The notes beneath the pieces are model-generated. The model had not been told where the DNA came from and made no database searches. It worked only from the letters and a program-made list of their open reading frames with translations. From Cryptomeria japonica (lineage: Eukaryota; Streptophyta; Pinopsida; Cupressales; Cupressaceae): a stretch of DNA of 64,000 bases. The position numbers and the translations under genes are program-made. This document shows, piece after piece, positions 46,055 to 58,800 of the stretch. Position 1 is the stretch's first letter, and each line of letters starts with the position of its first letter. Location of the stretch: positions 628,969,240-629,033,239 of the forward strand of contig NC_081415.1 in NCBI RefSeq assembly GCF_030272615.1, read 5' to 3'.

Positions 46055-49000
46055 ATGGCATCCACCTCTGCAATTGAATACATAGCAAACCCTATTGTTG
46101 TTGAAGTAATAAAAAGACCTAGGCCCATATTTCAGTTAGTTCCCAAGATAGAAAAGAAGGATGATACCTTAGGTACCTTTTCTCAAATTCCTAAGGGAGT
46201 TTATATGCTGAAGACCCCAGAATGTACATCGACTATAACATTGAAGAGTTAGGAGATGAGGAAATTAAAACCATGTATAAAACCATGATATGTGATAATA
46301 CCGACAATGTTAAAGATGAACATAAAATCATTAAGACCCTAGGATTCACAGAAATCCTTAGCATTCCTGAATTTCCAAAGGATGTGATTAGGATAGTTTT
46401 AAGCAAGGTACATGGAGAATTTTTCTGGTTAGATGCAATCCATAAGATCACCAAGGAAGCTGTGAAAGCTGTCACAAGGTTACCAACCACCAGTAAGAGA
46501 CCAGATAAAACCAAGAAGGTTTCCAATGACCTAGTTATAAACCTAACTGGTGCAAAATTTGACAAAAGGTCTCTAAGGGTTAATGATGTAACAGACATCA
46601 ATGTGAGATTCATCAGTATGATATTAGGTTATAAAGCTACTCATGCTAATAGACTTAATTCAGTTTCAAGCTTATGCATTAAGAGTGCTTATGATATGGT
46701 AATAGATAATGCAAAAATTGACATATGTGAATGGTTAAAGGATGAATTAATTGACTATCTTGGAAAGATCAAGAGGGACAAGAAAGGAACTTTAAGATTT
46801 GGAAATCTGTTAGTGTGCCTAATGCTACACATAACAAAATAGGTTCCCGGTATAGGTTACAAAGAACTTGGATATGACATACCGGTAGGAAAACAATTGA
46901 TTGAACTATTCAATAACATGGGTGAGAACAAAGAAAACAATATTCATGACTTTTTCCAAGCATTAAAGGCCAAAAATGAAGAAAAGAGTAAGGTTATCTT
47001 AGAAAATTGTAGACAAATAAAAAGATGATATATGCTTTGCCATCAAGAAAGATGAAATCTGGATGGAAGCGGTCATCCCAAGGATAGTTTATGTAACCGA
47101 GATGGGTTTATGAAATAGATGATCACATAGTTGAGACATATGCCAAAGCACTTCTGGAAGCCCCTAGAGAACCAAAGGAAGAAGTATTTGGTAGTGTAGA
47201 GAATATTGAAAGACAAATTCAATCAAGAAAAGGGTGAAAAAGGTTGAGGCAGTTGTAAGGAAAGGGTCCAGACAAGCAAAAGCCATTAAGGAAGATGTAT
47301 TGAAGAAAACTGGCATAATAGAGGATGAGTTAGCAGCTCCACAGCCTGAAACTCACCTATCACCGGTAGGTACTTCTTCAGGAAGTGACATGCCTGCAAC
47401 TTTTAAAAGAGTTGTAACAAAAAGAGATCCCTCACTGGCAACCACACCTTCACCTAGGAGGACAAGGCAAAAGCAACAAGTAGTGAGATCTCCAGTTAGA
47501 AAGACCACACCAAAGAAGAAACTGACACCCAAGAAGAAGAAGAGGACAAACAAAGACTTGGCCCCTCTTGATATATTATTGAATGAAATCACAGAGGAAG
47601 GTAAACTGAAGAACATAGAGAAAATATATGACACTCTAATAGCTGATGAGAAAGAACAAGTTGAAAATAGTGCTATATTGTACATGGATATGTACAAGAA
47701 ATTTTTGATGGAAGTAGTCAATGAAATTCCTGATGAATTATTCAAAAGACTTGAGGCAAGAAGACAGGCAGTGATAGAATTGGATAAGAAAATAAAAATT
47801 GAGAAGCCACTTGATGTATATCCGGTAAACTCTCCACAAGAAATTGATGATTTAATTGCTCAAGCGAACCGGTCAGTATTTTCTACTGCACACCAACATA
47901 TTTCACTAATGGCAGGAAGAGTTAATGAGGTGATAGAGGAAACAGAAGATGGATGGGATATATTCCTGGTTGAGAAAGAAAAACAAGAAGAGTACAGAAA
48001 TCCCAAACCTATAAAGGTTTATCAGAAAGACAGAGACAAGGGGAAAGGTAAAGTTGATGGACCACCAAGCATCAAAGTTAAAGACAACTTACCCTCACCT
48101 TCTTTAAATACTCCACCGGTGAAAACAACAACTACTGAAGATCAACCGGCAACTGAAAGTATGGATGTAGAGGATAATAATCCTAATTCAGAAGTCCTAT
48201 ACACTGTGGATGTTGATACTCAGAAGATCAACATCGTAGTAGACAAAGATACAACTGATAAGTCAGATATGGCTAATGAGCCTCTGGTAGCAGGGGAAAC
48301 AAAGAAACCGATAGAAGATAAAGAGAAAAAGGCAGAGACTGAGTCATAGACTGAGGCAATACAACATATAGAGAAACAAATAGAGCTAAAGGCTCCAGAA
48401 CAACATCAACTGGAATAGGTACATCAGGAAACAGTGCCACCGGTAACTAGTGAAGTAGGAAAACCAGTGCTTAAAGAAATGCAGACACAAATTGACCTAC
48501 CAGAGGTCAATACAAGCTTGGTTACTTCCACTGGTACTCAAATTGTTGGATCATCATTAGCATACAAATCAACAAATGTGACTGAGGTATTATTAGATTC
48601 TATCAAGAAAATAACCAACTGCAGCTCACAAGCTTACAAAGCAATTGATGATTCCATACCAATTTTGAAGGTAATTGCTCCCAACTGTAACATAGATAAT
48701 AAAGATTATCTAGGACAATTGGATACATTATGTAATACATCTCATAAAACATTGAGAAAATAAAGGAAGAGTCAGTAAAGGATAAGGTAGAAATTGAAAA
48801 ACAAAAATTCTTTGATGAGGAAATAAAGAAGTGTAATAGAAATTTTGACACACTTCTACCAGAACTATGTAATTTACTGAAAGAGTACAAAAATTTGTAC
48901 AAAGATACCTGTAAAACAACCTTTTTGACTGTAGATATTGACAAGAAAATAAGCAAGGTACAGGATGAGATCAATAAACTTGCAGATAGTTTTGTCAACT

Positions 49001-49179
49001 CACCTGATACACTATCAGTTTTTGAAGAGAAGATAGCAAATTTTGAGGAAGAACTACTCAAATTGGAAAGAGAGAAAGAAAGAATAATAAATAAGGCAAA
49101 ACATTTGAGATCTAAACTAAGTCCAAGATTGGACTATCTAGCATCTCTGCGGAAGGAAATTTTTGAGGCATTAACATAG
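46055..49179 (+). pseudogene. NA2 ORF2: accessory gene, homologue of the NA1 ORF
   Basis: About 1,040 codons over four main pieces, starting at the ATG of 46055 (MASTSAIEYIANP). Frame slips near 46225, stops at 46840-46842, is disturbed at 46843-47230, then is open for 371 codons (47234-48349), continues to 48763, and shifts once more to 49179. The N-terminal third looks globular, with a FGNLLVCLMLHITK block. The middle is very Lys-rich (KKKLTPKKKKRTNKD). The end is a coiled coil (FEEKIANFEEELLKLERE). No enzyme motif is seen. Family not recognised; the layout resembles the GyA U3 gene. Confidence 0.65.
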
Positions 49180-49529
49180 GGAAGCAAAACACCGGCAGAG
49201 CATTTGCAACATCTCACCGGTACAGTGAAGAGAATTGAGACAACAATAAAGGATAGTATAAACTTGATTTTGGGAGATCTTTTTTAGATTATAACTACCC
49301 AGCTACAAGGTTGAGGTTATGGATAGTTGAAACTACAAACTCTACTGACATCTTGACAACCTTTGTCATTGATGCCAAAGGGGGAGTAGTGGGATGAGAA
49401 AATTCAAAACACAGGAATCATATGCTCAGGGGGAGCTCTCACATTTTTGGTAACATTTCTGGACTACACATTTTTGGATCATTTTTGAAATTTCTCATGA
49501 GTGTTGCCATCAATGCCAAAGGGGGAGAT
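49180..49529 (+). other. NA2 3' noncoding region with polypurine tracts
   Basis: The PPT AAAGGGGGAGAT ends at 49529 against the LTR. An upstream copy, AAAGGGGGAG, is at 49377-49386 after TCATTGATGCC. No gene. Confidence 0.75.
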
Positions 49530-50316
49530 TGTTGGCATATGCACACTCCAGTGAGACATTGTATGTGATTGAAGGTTTTGTCATTGATGGCAACCTTGCA
49601 ATCCGATGGGATTGGAAAATACATTACACTGGCATCAGTAGATCACACTCAACACCAGCACTCAGGACACTGGCACCGGCACAGAAGAAAAGAAGTATAC
49701 CGGCACAAAGGCCGACAGGATTTTTGTTATATAATATTTTGTTTATTATTGTAAGCTAACTCGGCAAATTGTAAAATGACTCTTATATATAAAGGAGATC
49801 ATTATAGACATTTGTAGGAGAAAAGTGGAAGCATTAAGGAAAATATTTGGCAGACCTAATGTGCAAAACATAGGTCAAAGGGTATATGTAAAGAATAGAG
49901 TAGGAACCGGTACTGAATCTGGCATTAAAGATGCTATTATAAAGTAGTACAAGTTATTGGATTAGTATAATCCTTATTTGTAAGTCAGTGTGAATTCCCA
50001 TTGAGCAGTGAGCTCTAGGCAGTTGGCCTTCCTGCATGTGCAGGCCCCTATTGTAAGTAATATTCTCTTATTGGCCAGTGAGTGAATATTGTGGGTCACA
50101 AATCCCACCGAGGTTTTTCCCACATTGGGTTTCCTCATTAAAATCCTATGTTATGGTGTACTTTTCATGTGGATGTTCTTGATTCTGTTTATTGCATTAT
50201 TTCTTGCATACTGGTACACTGTTATATTATGTTCTGCATGTTTTAAGTTAAGAAATTCTAATTACCAGTTAGATACTGATTCACCCCCCCTCTCAGTATC
50301 TGTGGGACCCCTAACA
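49530..50316 (+). repeat. NA2 3' LTR
   Basis: 787 bp. Near-identical to the 5' LTR apart from scattered substitutions and a shorter C run near 50284-50290. Confidence 0.9.
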
Positions 50317-50321
50317 CATAA

Positions 50322-51762
50322 TAACTTTGAACTTTCATAAGACCACAAAGATCAGTATGCACTAGATCTAAAATTCCCTTAGAAGTGTAAGACTTACTTG
50401 TAAAGCTTGATCTTGTCATCTTACCCATCTGGCATCCTCGACACATAGCATTCTCAGGTTTTTCAAGACTCGGTAGACCTCTTACTCGGTGCTTCTTGCT
50501 TATTTTGATCAGATTATCAAAATTTACATGACAAAACCTTTTATGCCATAACTAGGTATTATCTATCTTTGCATGCAAACACTTATTCCGAGTTGAGTCA
50601 AGGTGAAATGTGTTACCTTTTGTTTGTGTCCTGGTAGCAGCTAACTTCCCATTCTTGTCATGAACTTTGACAATTCCCTTCTGAAATTCTATTCGGTAAC
50701 TTGTGTTGTTTAGCTGTGCTACACTCAACAAATTATATTTCAAACCTTCAACCCAATAAACATCATTGCATCTTACATTATCAAGAAGTGTTGTAGATCC
50801 TTTACCTTTCATTGGACATGGTGCATCATTACCAAATCTAACATAGCCTCCATCATAATCTTCTAATATAACAAACTTGTGTTTATCTCTTGTCATATGA
50901 TGTGAGCATCCACTATCTATAATCCAAGAATCATTAGTGTTTATGTGAGATATTAGGGCTTTTTCTTCATACCTTTCTTCATCTAATCCATCTTTGATAG
51001 CCACATAAACTACTTCCTCTGTATCAGTCTCATCTAATTTATCATCGTTAGATTCCTCATCAGCTATTAGGCATGTCTTTCTATCTCTTCTTCTGAAGTC
51101 TTGGTATCCTCTGTAATGATTATCTTTTTGTTTGTCATCTCGGTAATCTCTCTTTTCAGTAGAATCTTTGTCAGGACAGTTAGAAGCCATATGTCCTATT
51201 TTATCACAATTGAAACATTTCAAAGGTAGTTTTCCTTTATACTTACCTTTGCCTCTCGGTAACCTTTTGGCTAATAGTGCTTCAAACTCTTATTGCTTTC
51301 TGATTTCCTCATATAGTTTGTGTACTGCCTCCATGTTCTTACAAAATCTTTCACTTGCTCCATTGTGATCTCCTTCAGAGTACTTATACTTTCTTTCATT
51401 GAAATCATTAGATTCATCAAGATGAAAAGAACTAAATGCAGATTCAACTTTATTTACCGAAGATCCACTGTTATCAAACTTACTTATTCAAATGCATGTA
51501 GCTTACCAATAGTAGCATCTAAAGAAACTAGCATATTAGGTACAGACCTCAATTCATTGATTGCAGATACTCGGATTGCATAAGCTGGTAGAAGGGTTCT
51601 TAACAACTTACTTGTTATATCCTTTTCTTCAATAATTCCACCTGCTCCTTTGATTTGATTGACAATCTTCTTTAGTCTTGTACTATACTGAGTTATGTTC
51701 TCACCTTCATTCATCCTCATAGATTCAATTTGTCCTCTTAGACTATCTACTTTTTCTCTTTG
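50322..51762 (-). pseudogene. CoB gag (C-terminal part), protease and start of integrase
   Basis: On the minus strand: gag at 51484-51720 (MRMNEGENITQYSTRLKK), a broken region, then 224 open codons (50552-51223) with a CCHC knuckle (CFNCDKIGHMASNC), the protease motif WIIDSGCSHHMTRD and KYNLLSVAQLN. After a stop the integrase zinc-binding part follows (WHKRFCHVNFD-type, CRGCQMGKMTRSSF, VHTDLCG), cut off by NA2 at 50321. Protease residues are intact. Confidence 0.88.
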
Positions 51763-51767
51763 AACAT

Positions 51768-53215
51768 TGATGCAGAGGATCTTGGAAAACCAATCACAAA
51801 TTTAGGATCATTTTGATCTATCCATATTTTAATCATGATAACAATTCATTAGAGGCATATTTCATAATTCTTCAACAATCAATCAATCAATCAAGAAAAC
51901 TTAATCTAGGTATCAAACTTGCCAACTTGCTGCCCCTTTGGATAGACCTATACACAGAGATCTATAACTTTTTAACAATAAATAAAAATCTCAATCCCTT
52001 CAGTAAAATCCTGAATAACTATATTATAAACAACATATCCAAAATTCATAAAGATCCAACAGTGCAATAAAAAGTTATCATCTCTTTACCGAGACCAATT
52101 TTGACTGTCATAAATCTGGAAAATGTATGCTTGCTGCCTGCTAGGGCATCATATTCCACAACAAATACTTAACCAAACTAAAATAATACCATACTCAAAT
52201 GAAATCCCTCTGAGTCTACTTTCATAATATTCAATTCATTAATTTTTCCAATGGTGAAATCACAAGATAAGTACAAACCCGTTCCAGCAACTCCATTTAA
52301 GACAGTTTAAAACCAGTTTTCACCAAAATCTTCATAACTTACACAAATAAAAACAAAATTCTTCAAACCAAAGGGAAAATAAATATTATTCACATATCTT
52401 TCCAATAAGTCTATTTAGAGGTCTTAATAATATCATATGAGTTCATACCATACGCTGCAATGTGACTGTTCTTAGGAAATTTCAAATCTGCAATTAACAA
52501 CTTTCACCAAAACTTCCATATCTTCTTCATTTATAAACATAATAACTCCAAAAAAAAAGGAAAAGAAAGGTAATTAATGTATCTAACTATCCATTATATA
52601 TATACAAAGATTTATAGGCCATACATGGTCATACAATTCCTGGAACCAACACAAAAACTGGAAAGCCAACCAAAATAACAATAGTAAAATGCACCAAAAT
52701 GTATCCAAAATGTTCTCCTTTCTTCTCTATTCCTTCAATAATGATTTGGTTCGACCAATCAAACATATTTATAGACTCTTTGATAGTTATAAACCATCCA
52801 ACTACCTTTATGACCCTTCATCTTCCATTTTACAACTTTATGTGCAATTTTTGCACTTTTACATTTTTGCAAATGTTGCACTTTTGCAATTTTCTTGCAA
52901 CTTTGACACTTTTTCCTAATGACTCTCCAAATTGTAAAAACCTCATAAACATGTCCAAATAATCTATTTAATACCTTTTACATACTTTATAGCCTTCTCA
53001 TGGCCTTTTATACAATTTTGACCATCTTGACCTATAAGGGCCTATATGGACAACTAGGACATAATCAGGACTTGCTTACATTTTTAGGCTTCCAAGTCTT
53101 ACAAATCATTCCAAATGGATTCAAATAAATTATAAATGACCTTCAAATATAAATTATATTTCAAATGATGAATTTGACCATATATTTTCCTTACGCCATG
53201 GGTGCTCCTGCACCA
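51768..53215 (-). mobile_element. sL2: solo LTR of a gypsy-type element
   Basis: 1,448 bp, on the minus strand TGGTGCAGGAGCACCC to CTCTGCATCA, flanked by aacat (51763-51767 and 53216-53220). Its first 16 bases equal the start of the GyB LTR, and both have GCAAC/CTTTTGCA-rich stretches, but the rest differs. No interior is left. It splits CoB gag. Open frames inside, such as 52689-52962, are short and AT-rich, so not genes. Confidence 0.8.
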
Positions 53216-53220
53216 AACAT

Positions 53221-53518
53221 GTTCATCTCCTCCATATGCTGATATGAGCTTATCCCACATTGCCTTTGCATCATTGCAGCCTTCTAGATCATTAAACTCT
53301 GAGTCAGTCAATGCAAATTTTATTTCAATCATTTCTTGAATATGTTCTTGCTTTGCCTTTATCTCTTCCATAGTCAATGGATAGATGCTCGGTGTGACAA
53401 AATCATTCTCCAAATAGTATACATCATATTGTCCAACTCCTGATAGATGTAGCTTCATCCTTTTCTGCCATGTAGAGAAACTTAACTTGTTCAGCTTCGG
53501 TGCATCCCTCTTATACAT
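53221..53518 (-). pseudogene. CoB gag, N-terminal part
   Basis: Open from ATG at 53516-53518. It has APKLNKLSFSTWQKRMKLHL, the usual start of copia gag, then YLENDFVTPSIYPLTMEE, and AMWDKLISAYGGDEHV, where sL2 entered. The rest of gag resumes at 51762. Confidence 0.85.
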
Positions 53519-53568
53519 CTTTGGATCTTTAACTCAAGTGCCTTTAAACTTTCCTTCCAGAGTCCAAA

Positions 53569-53580
53569 GCTCTAATACCA
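53569..53580 (-). promoter_or_regulatory. CoB primer-binding site
   Basis: The minus strand reads TGGTATTAGAGC, two bases after the LTR end at 53583; one change from the initiator tRNA-Met site. Confidence 0.85.
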
Positions 53581-53582
53581 AT

Positions 53583-55104
53583 TGATAGTTCTGATACTTA
53601 ATATAATTACAGATCCAATAGCCACCAAGATGAGAGGGGGGGTGAATCATACAAACTTAATCATCCATAAAAACATCAAATTCAACCTCGGTAACATATA
53701 TTTTAGTAATATAACCAAAACTATCAAACATGCAAACTCAAAAGCATATAAACATCATAAACCTCATAACACCAGATTTAACGTGGAAACCCAAATAGGG
53801 AAAAACCACTGTGGGATTTTGGACCCACTAAGAAATATACTCTTCTAGAGTATGCTCGGTTAAAAGCAAATCTTGTTAAAGATTACAAACACATTGCTAG
53901 ATGTGACCCGGTTAAGGGATTTCCCTCAGATCTGTTAGGATCTTCACCTTGTTAGAAGTGACCTTGTTAAAGGATTTCAAACACTCAATCAAAATGTCAC
54001 CTTGCTAGAGGGTTTTACAAATAAAACTGTTAAGTCCACTCGGTTAAGAGATTTTCTGTCACTTTCACAAAATAACAGTAATAAAATCTATCTGCAACTT
54101 CACATCTAAAATGCTAAAATAGATTCCTATTTGTTCAATACAATCTAGACATAGAACTAATCTTATCTATCTGTTGGGCTTCTATACTTTGTTATTCAAA
54201 TCGGTCTTCAAGCTTCCGTGCTCGGTAATCACTATGTAGCATCCCTGTGCATACACTTTCCGGCATACATTGTTTATCAATAGTTTCCTATTTATAAACA
54301 ATTAGGTAACCGCATAATCTCCTTGATCACATTTCCCATGATCAATCATAGCCATCAGATCTTTGATCTTGTCTAGGTTCAATGCATCTTTTGATCTGAA
54401 AATGTTTTACCCCACCTTCGAACTTGCATATATTTCTTGGAACTTGTGCCAGGGTATTGTGGTTCAATATGAGTTGTAGATCTTCATGTTGACTTTCCAT
54501 TGCCTTAGATTCGTTAACAAACTTCATCCATGGCTCACCAATCATTCAATCAGTTCCAGCTCATTAGCTTCCTTCATTAAATAATGCATGTAAACATTTA
54601 ATGTATTCTTTTATAGCTTGGTTACAACTCAGTAACAACTCAGTGAATACTAAAATTTACTCTGTAGACATTCCACCTTCATTAACTGATAGCAATAACC
54701 TTAGGGTTTACCGACTAGGTTCTTTGCTTGATAACATAGTATAGTATTAACTTTTACAATTTACAACATATTTATGATGTTAAAACAATCTAAAACAACA
54801 TGATCTCATCATTGTCTGACTCGGTAATAGTTGTCGATTGAATACCTTATTCATCCCCTTATTCATCATATTCTTTCCTATGTCTTTTACCAACATCTTT
54901 ATAATCTCCAAATCATACTTCTGAATATATGGCAACATCATACTGAATTAGAAAATCAATTTCTTGACATCAATGACAAAATAATAATATCAAGACAGTA
55001 AACATCCTTAATCAGTTATATCCATAATCATCAACAACCTTCTCAATATCCTTATGAAATGTCAACAATCTTTCATTGTCTGTTATAATGCTATATTGCC
55101 AACA
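53583..55104 (-). repeat. CoB 5' LTR
   Basis: 1,522 bp, counterpart of 31465-33001, ending TTGCCAACA on the plus strand and followed by ccttc. Confidence 0.88.
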
Positions 55105-55109
55105 CCTTC

Positions 55110-57511
55110 TAGAGGCTTTGTCTCCTTCCTCACAGCCTCGAGCACTAATAAATCTGCTATATCCCATTAAGGGAGAATCCAAACTCTTGCTTTTGCAATC
55201 ATCTTCGTCCCTTGTTTAGGGGTGATGCTCCCAAATTCTGTAAACATTTCTTGCTTAATGTCTGCTTCAACTGCAGATGCATCTTTGTGAGGATTCTCAT
55301 TTGTTCTTTTCTCACATATTTCCTTGAATTGGTCTATATTTATCCTCCAAACAAACTACAAGAAGGACCCTATTTTGATGAAGCTATCATCTGCCAAAAA
55401 AATTTCACTGGCCTGCTTAATGATAGGGTCTAGTTCTTTTCCTATGAATTCTTCTGCAGTTAGGTCCATTTGGGCACTCGTCGATTCCTCAGGCATTCCT
55501 TCTTGCAACTCCTCATAAGTGAGGGCAATTTCCCCAAGGTTTCCCAATTGCAGCAGTTGTTCTACTACTACATGTTCATCCCCTACATGGATTGGGGATT
55601 GAGATGGAGAATACAAAGGCTCATTTGTTTGTACCTCTTTTCCTGCCCTTTTCCTTTTAGGAGAGTCTTGATTCTCAACTATATCTTCCAATGCCCTTTT
55701 ATCTTTTGAAGTAGAAGGCTCTTCTAGTATTGGCATCAGTACACTGTACTTTTCCCTTTTCTACACTGTGTATTTTCTTGGGGAGATCACCTTGGATAAT
55801 GAAGGGTTAGCTAAAGCCAATTTGGCTTTTTTATGGTTGGATTTCATCACAACCTCCTTCTTTTCCTTCAAGGTTTGTATTGATCCTCAAAGTAATCTAT
55901 CAAAAATTTAGTCTTTTCTTGAAAAGGATGAAAACTAACAAGGAATCATAACCACTGTCAAAATAATGAATGAAATCCAAAATTTTCTTGAAAGCTAACC
56001 ATTTTTCTTTCCTAACTTCTTACTCAACAAGATTAAACTTGTTCCTAATTAAATCCTTAGGGAAATGGAACTGTTGTGTCTTACCTCTGCATACAGCTCT
56101 CTTCTTAAACATACCATTAAAGAAGTCTTCGAGGTCAGAAAATCTTGCCACTGCAGTAAATAACCTATATGGCCGAAAGAAATCATCAAAATGTATCCAC
56201 CCACCCTTCGTGATTACACATTCATGTGCTACGGTGAAAGTTGGGAAAATTGTTCCCTTCTCCCTATTGGCCAATTCTACCTCTTGCAAACCTCCAATTT
56301 GCCTCAGGACCTCTACAATTCCTATCTTCAATGGGACTTGATAGGGGAACAAATATGGAGTTCCTCTGAAACTGAACACTCTGAACATAGTGGAGACAAG
56401 GTACAGATATATGTCACCCCAATTATGCACAATCTTAATATCTTGAGCAAATTCCTAAGGCCTAAGGATTTCAAGGAGAGCTTTAGGAATTCTAGGGTTC
56501 TGTGGGAACAGAAGGATTCTAAGCCTAGATGCAAAACATCTATCAAACTTTAACTTGCATCTTCTCTGTCCCAAGATAAAATTGTGCTCCACAACTGAAA
56601 TAGCATCTCGTCACCGTCCTTTTCCTTGATCAAGTTTATTTCATTAGCAAAATATTCAGCACCTTTAAATAAAAACATGTGCATGAGGAGAGAGTACCAT
56701 CTAAAAGGTCTATCCACCTTAGCATTTTTTATCCCTCTCAATCCCTCATGAATGGCATCAGTGAGATAAGGTACAAAATCAAAAGTCATAGCCAGAGATG
56801 GGTTCAAAATTTGTGCTATCATGAGCATGTAGTGGGTTGGCATAGTGGTTTCTGCATCCTCCCCAAAAATATGACACAAGGACCAATACATCCCTTTCGC
56901 ACTCAAAGTGAACAAGTTTAATGAAAACAGTTCCATGGTGCTAGGGCCTACCACTGTTAATCCTCCTATTTTGGCAAAGAATTCCTTCAAGGGGACATTC
57001 CTAAGGTGGTCTCTCTGTGCATTATAGACCTGACTAGTGTTTCAAAATTGATGGGCTCTAAATAATTTGACACCTCACTAAGTCTGAACACATTCTTGAA
57101 CTCATCATCATTTATCTCAATTAAAGACCCATCGTTTACATTATTTATTGTCCGGGTATTGGGGTCATAGTTATTTGTAATTTGGGTTAATAGGTCCACA
57201 TCCATGAAAACCCAAGGGACTATGAGCTTCCCAACATCTAGTTCCCATATACTGTTCATAGGAGCAAGGGAATTTCTCTGGCCAAAACCCACTTTGAAAA
57301 GTCCCAAACCTAATATTCCTATCTAGGGATCCCTCAACCAATTGCCTTTATCATATAGGCCATCGCCAATTCTCAAGCAGGAAGCTTTAGGCACCAATTC
57401 TTTCATTTTACCTAGGGAATTAGTGGACCTACTTAACATCTCTAAAAATTCATCACAAATGGCATTCTCCTGGTAATTAACTTTCCCCGTCAAATCTCTT
57501 CTTGGTGCCAT
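55110..57511 (-). pseudogene. GyA U3 gene, N-terminal part (5' LTR copy)
   Basis: Second copy of the gene described at 16906-19344. Open pieces are 57323-57511 (start MAPRRDLTGKVNYQENAICD), 56987-57307, 56550-56990, 56020-56430 and 55356-55736. Most of the blocks of the first copy are found in order, including GMYWSLCHIFGEDAET. Stops and shifts do not coincide with those of the other LTR copy, so each LTR decayed separately after insertion. A region near 55740-56020 has lost frame through small deletions. Confidence 0.65.
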
Positions 57512-57814
57512 CTCAGAATTACAATTATTTCAACTAAATCTTAGACAGATTTCTTCAAGAAATTAAACACCTAGTGATACCAATTCAACTATAGCTGTCA
57601 AGAAATTTGGAGAAACTTACTTGTCACTTGAAAAACTTCACTCTGTGCACTGGGTCCTCTGCAAGACTCTTTGAAATGACACTAAATTTTCAGCTGATGT
57701 GAAGCTTATTACGGCAACTGAGCATTGACTAGAAACATTTAAGCCACATGCTTTGGCAATCAATTCATAATTGAATTCGAAAAATGTCTCCAATGGACCA
57801 CAAAGAATTTTCTA

Positions 57815-58800
57815 AGTGTCTTGCCTTTTGGCTACTTTGTGAAAGATAAAAAACTTGCATCTTTTCATTGTGAAACAAGTCCATCCATTAGATCCTAAAA
57901 GATGTGCACATTCTTTACCTTACTTGAGTCATCCTACTTAGAAATGGGTCCCGCCTTCCTTTTGCTGCTTCACGAAGGATAAATATCTTGCATCTTTTCC
58001 ATGCAAAACAATGCTAACCATTGGATCATCCACTATCCACTCGACCTTTATCCTTCATGGCGACCACTTGTCTATTCAACTAACTGTGACCACCACTGCT
58101 AGTGGTTCTTTGCTGCTTCACAAAAGGTAACCATCTCACATCTTCACCATGCGAAACAATGCAAGGCATCCGATCAACTTGAAGTTGATTGGTCTTTAGT
58201 CACTCTAGTCTTCAAAGTGGGCCCTCTTAGCAAACTCACTTGTCTGCAAACCCCTTAAAGTATCTTTCATGTGGCTATCATTGATTTGTCCAAGCGATCT
58301 GATAGTCACCATATCTGAACTGCCAGGTGTTTCACCGTACCATGCATTTTATCAACATGACCACCTTTTTAAATAGACTGATCATGAAATCTAGTTGGAG
58401 CCACATGTCCCATTGACTAATCACCTTTTAAAGAGTCATGCCTCCAACTATATTGCCACCTAACCCACCACGTCAGAGCCAACTCCTTTTCGCTGCTTCG
58501 CAAAGAGTAAATTTCATGTTATTTTGGGCTGCGAAATAATGCACACCGTTGGATCTTCTTAGAGATGCACTTTCTTTAACTTTCAAGCCACCCTTTCCTG
58601 GGCCCACTACCTTTTCACTTCTTTGTGAAGAGTAAATAGCACGTATCTTTACCATGTGAAATAGCGCCGACCGCCAGATCTTGTCGAAGATGTTTTGTCT
58701 TTAACCAAGGGATCTGCTTACCTTTGGGGCCCGCCATCCTTTCACTACTTCGTGAAAGGTAAACTTCGCGCATCTTCTCATCTCAAAATATCACATGTTG
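57815..58800. repeat. U3 repeat array with TTCGCGAA-type core (GyA 5' LTR)
   Basis: Counterpart of 19655-20640. Several cores have lost their CG by transition here (e.g. GCTGCTTCACAAAAGG), as expected for methylated DNA. Confidence 0.6.

Larger units (their letters stand above)
43732..50316 (+). mobile_element. NA2: non-autonomous element with copia-type LTRs and an accessory gene
   Basis: 6,585 bp, LTRs of 792 bp (43732-44523) and 787 bp (49530-50316), PBS, PPT and the cataa duplication. The interior codes for a coiled-coil protein with zinc knuckles and a second, longer ORF. Protease, integrase, RT and RNase H are all absent. LTR ends, PBS and PPT look like those of the copia elements here, so a copia partner may mobilise it. 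NA1 has a homologous second ORF. Confidence 0.88.
31465..55104 (-). mobile_element. CoB: Ty1/copia retrotransposon interrupted by GagC, NA2 and sL2
   Basis: Reads right to left: 5' LTR 53583-55104, gag, protease, integrase, RT, RNase H, 3' LTR 31465-33001. Duplication cctta (31460-31464) against ccttc (55105-55109), one base changed. It lies in the GyA 5' LTR. Three later elements have split its gag (sL2), integrase (NA2) and the region between integrase and RT (GagC). Without them it would be about 7.7 kb. Confidence 0.88.

Noticed and set aside
51813-53000. Possible AT-rich genes in sL2
   Set aside because: Frames are short and low in complexity; the flanking duplication shows the whole stretch is one LTR.
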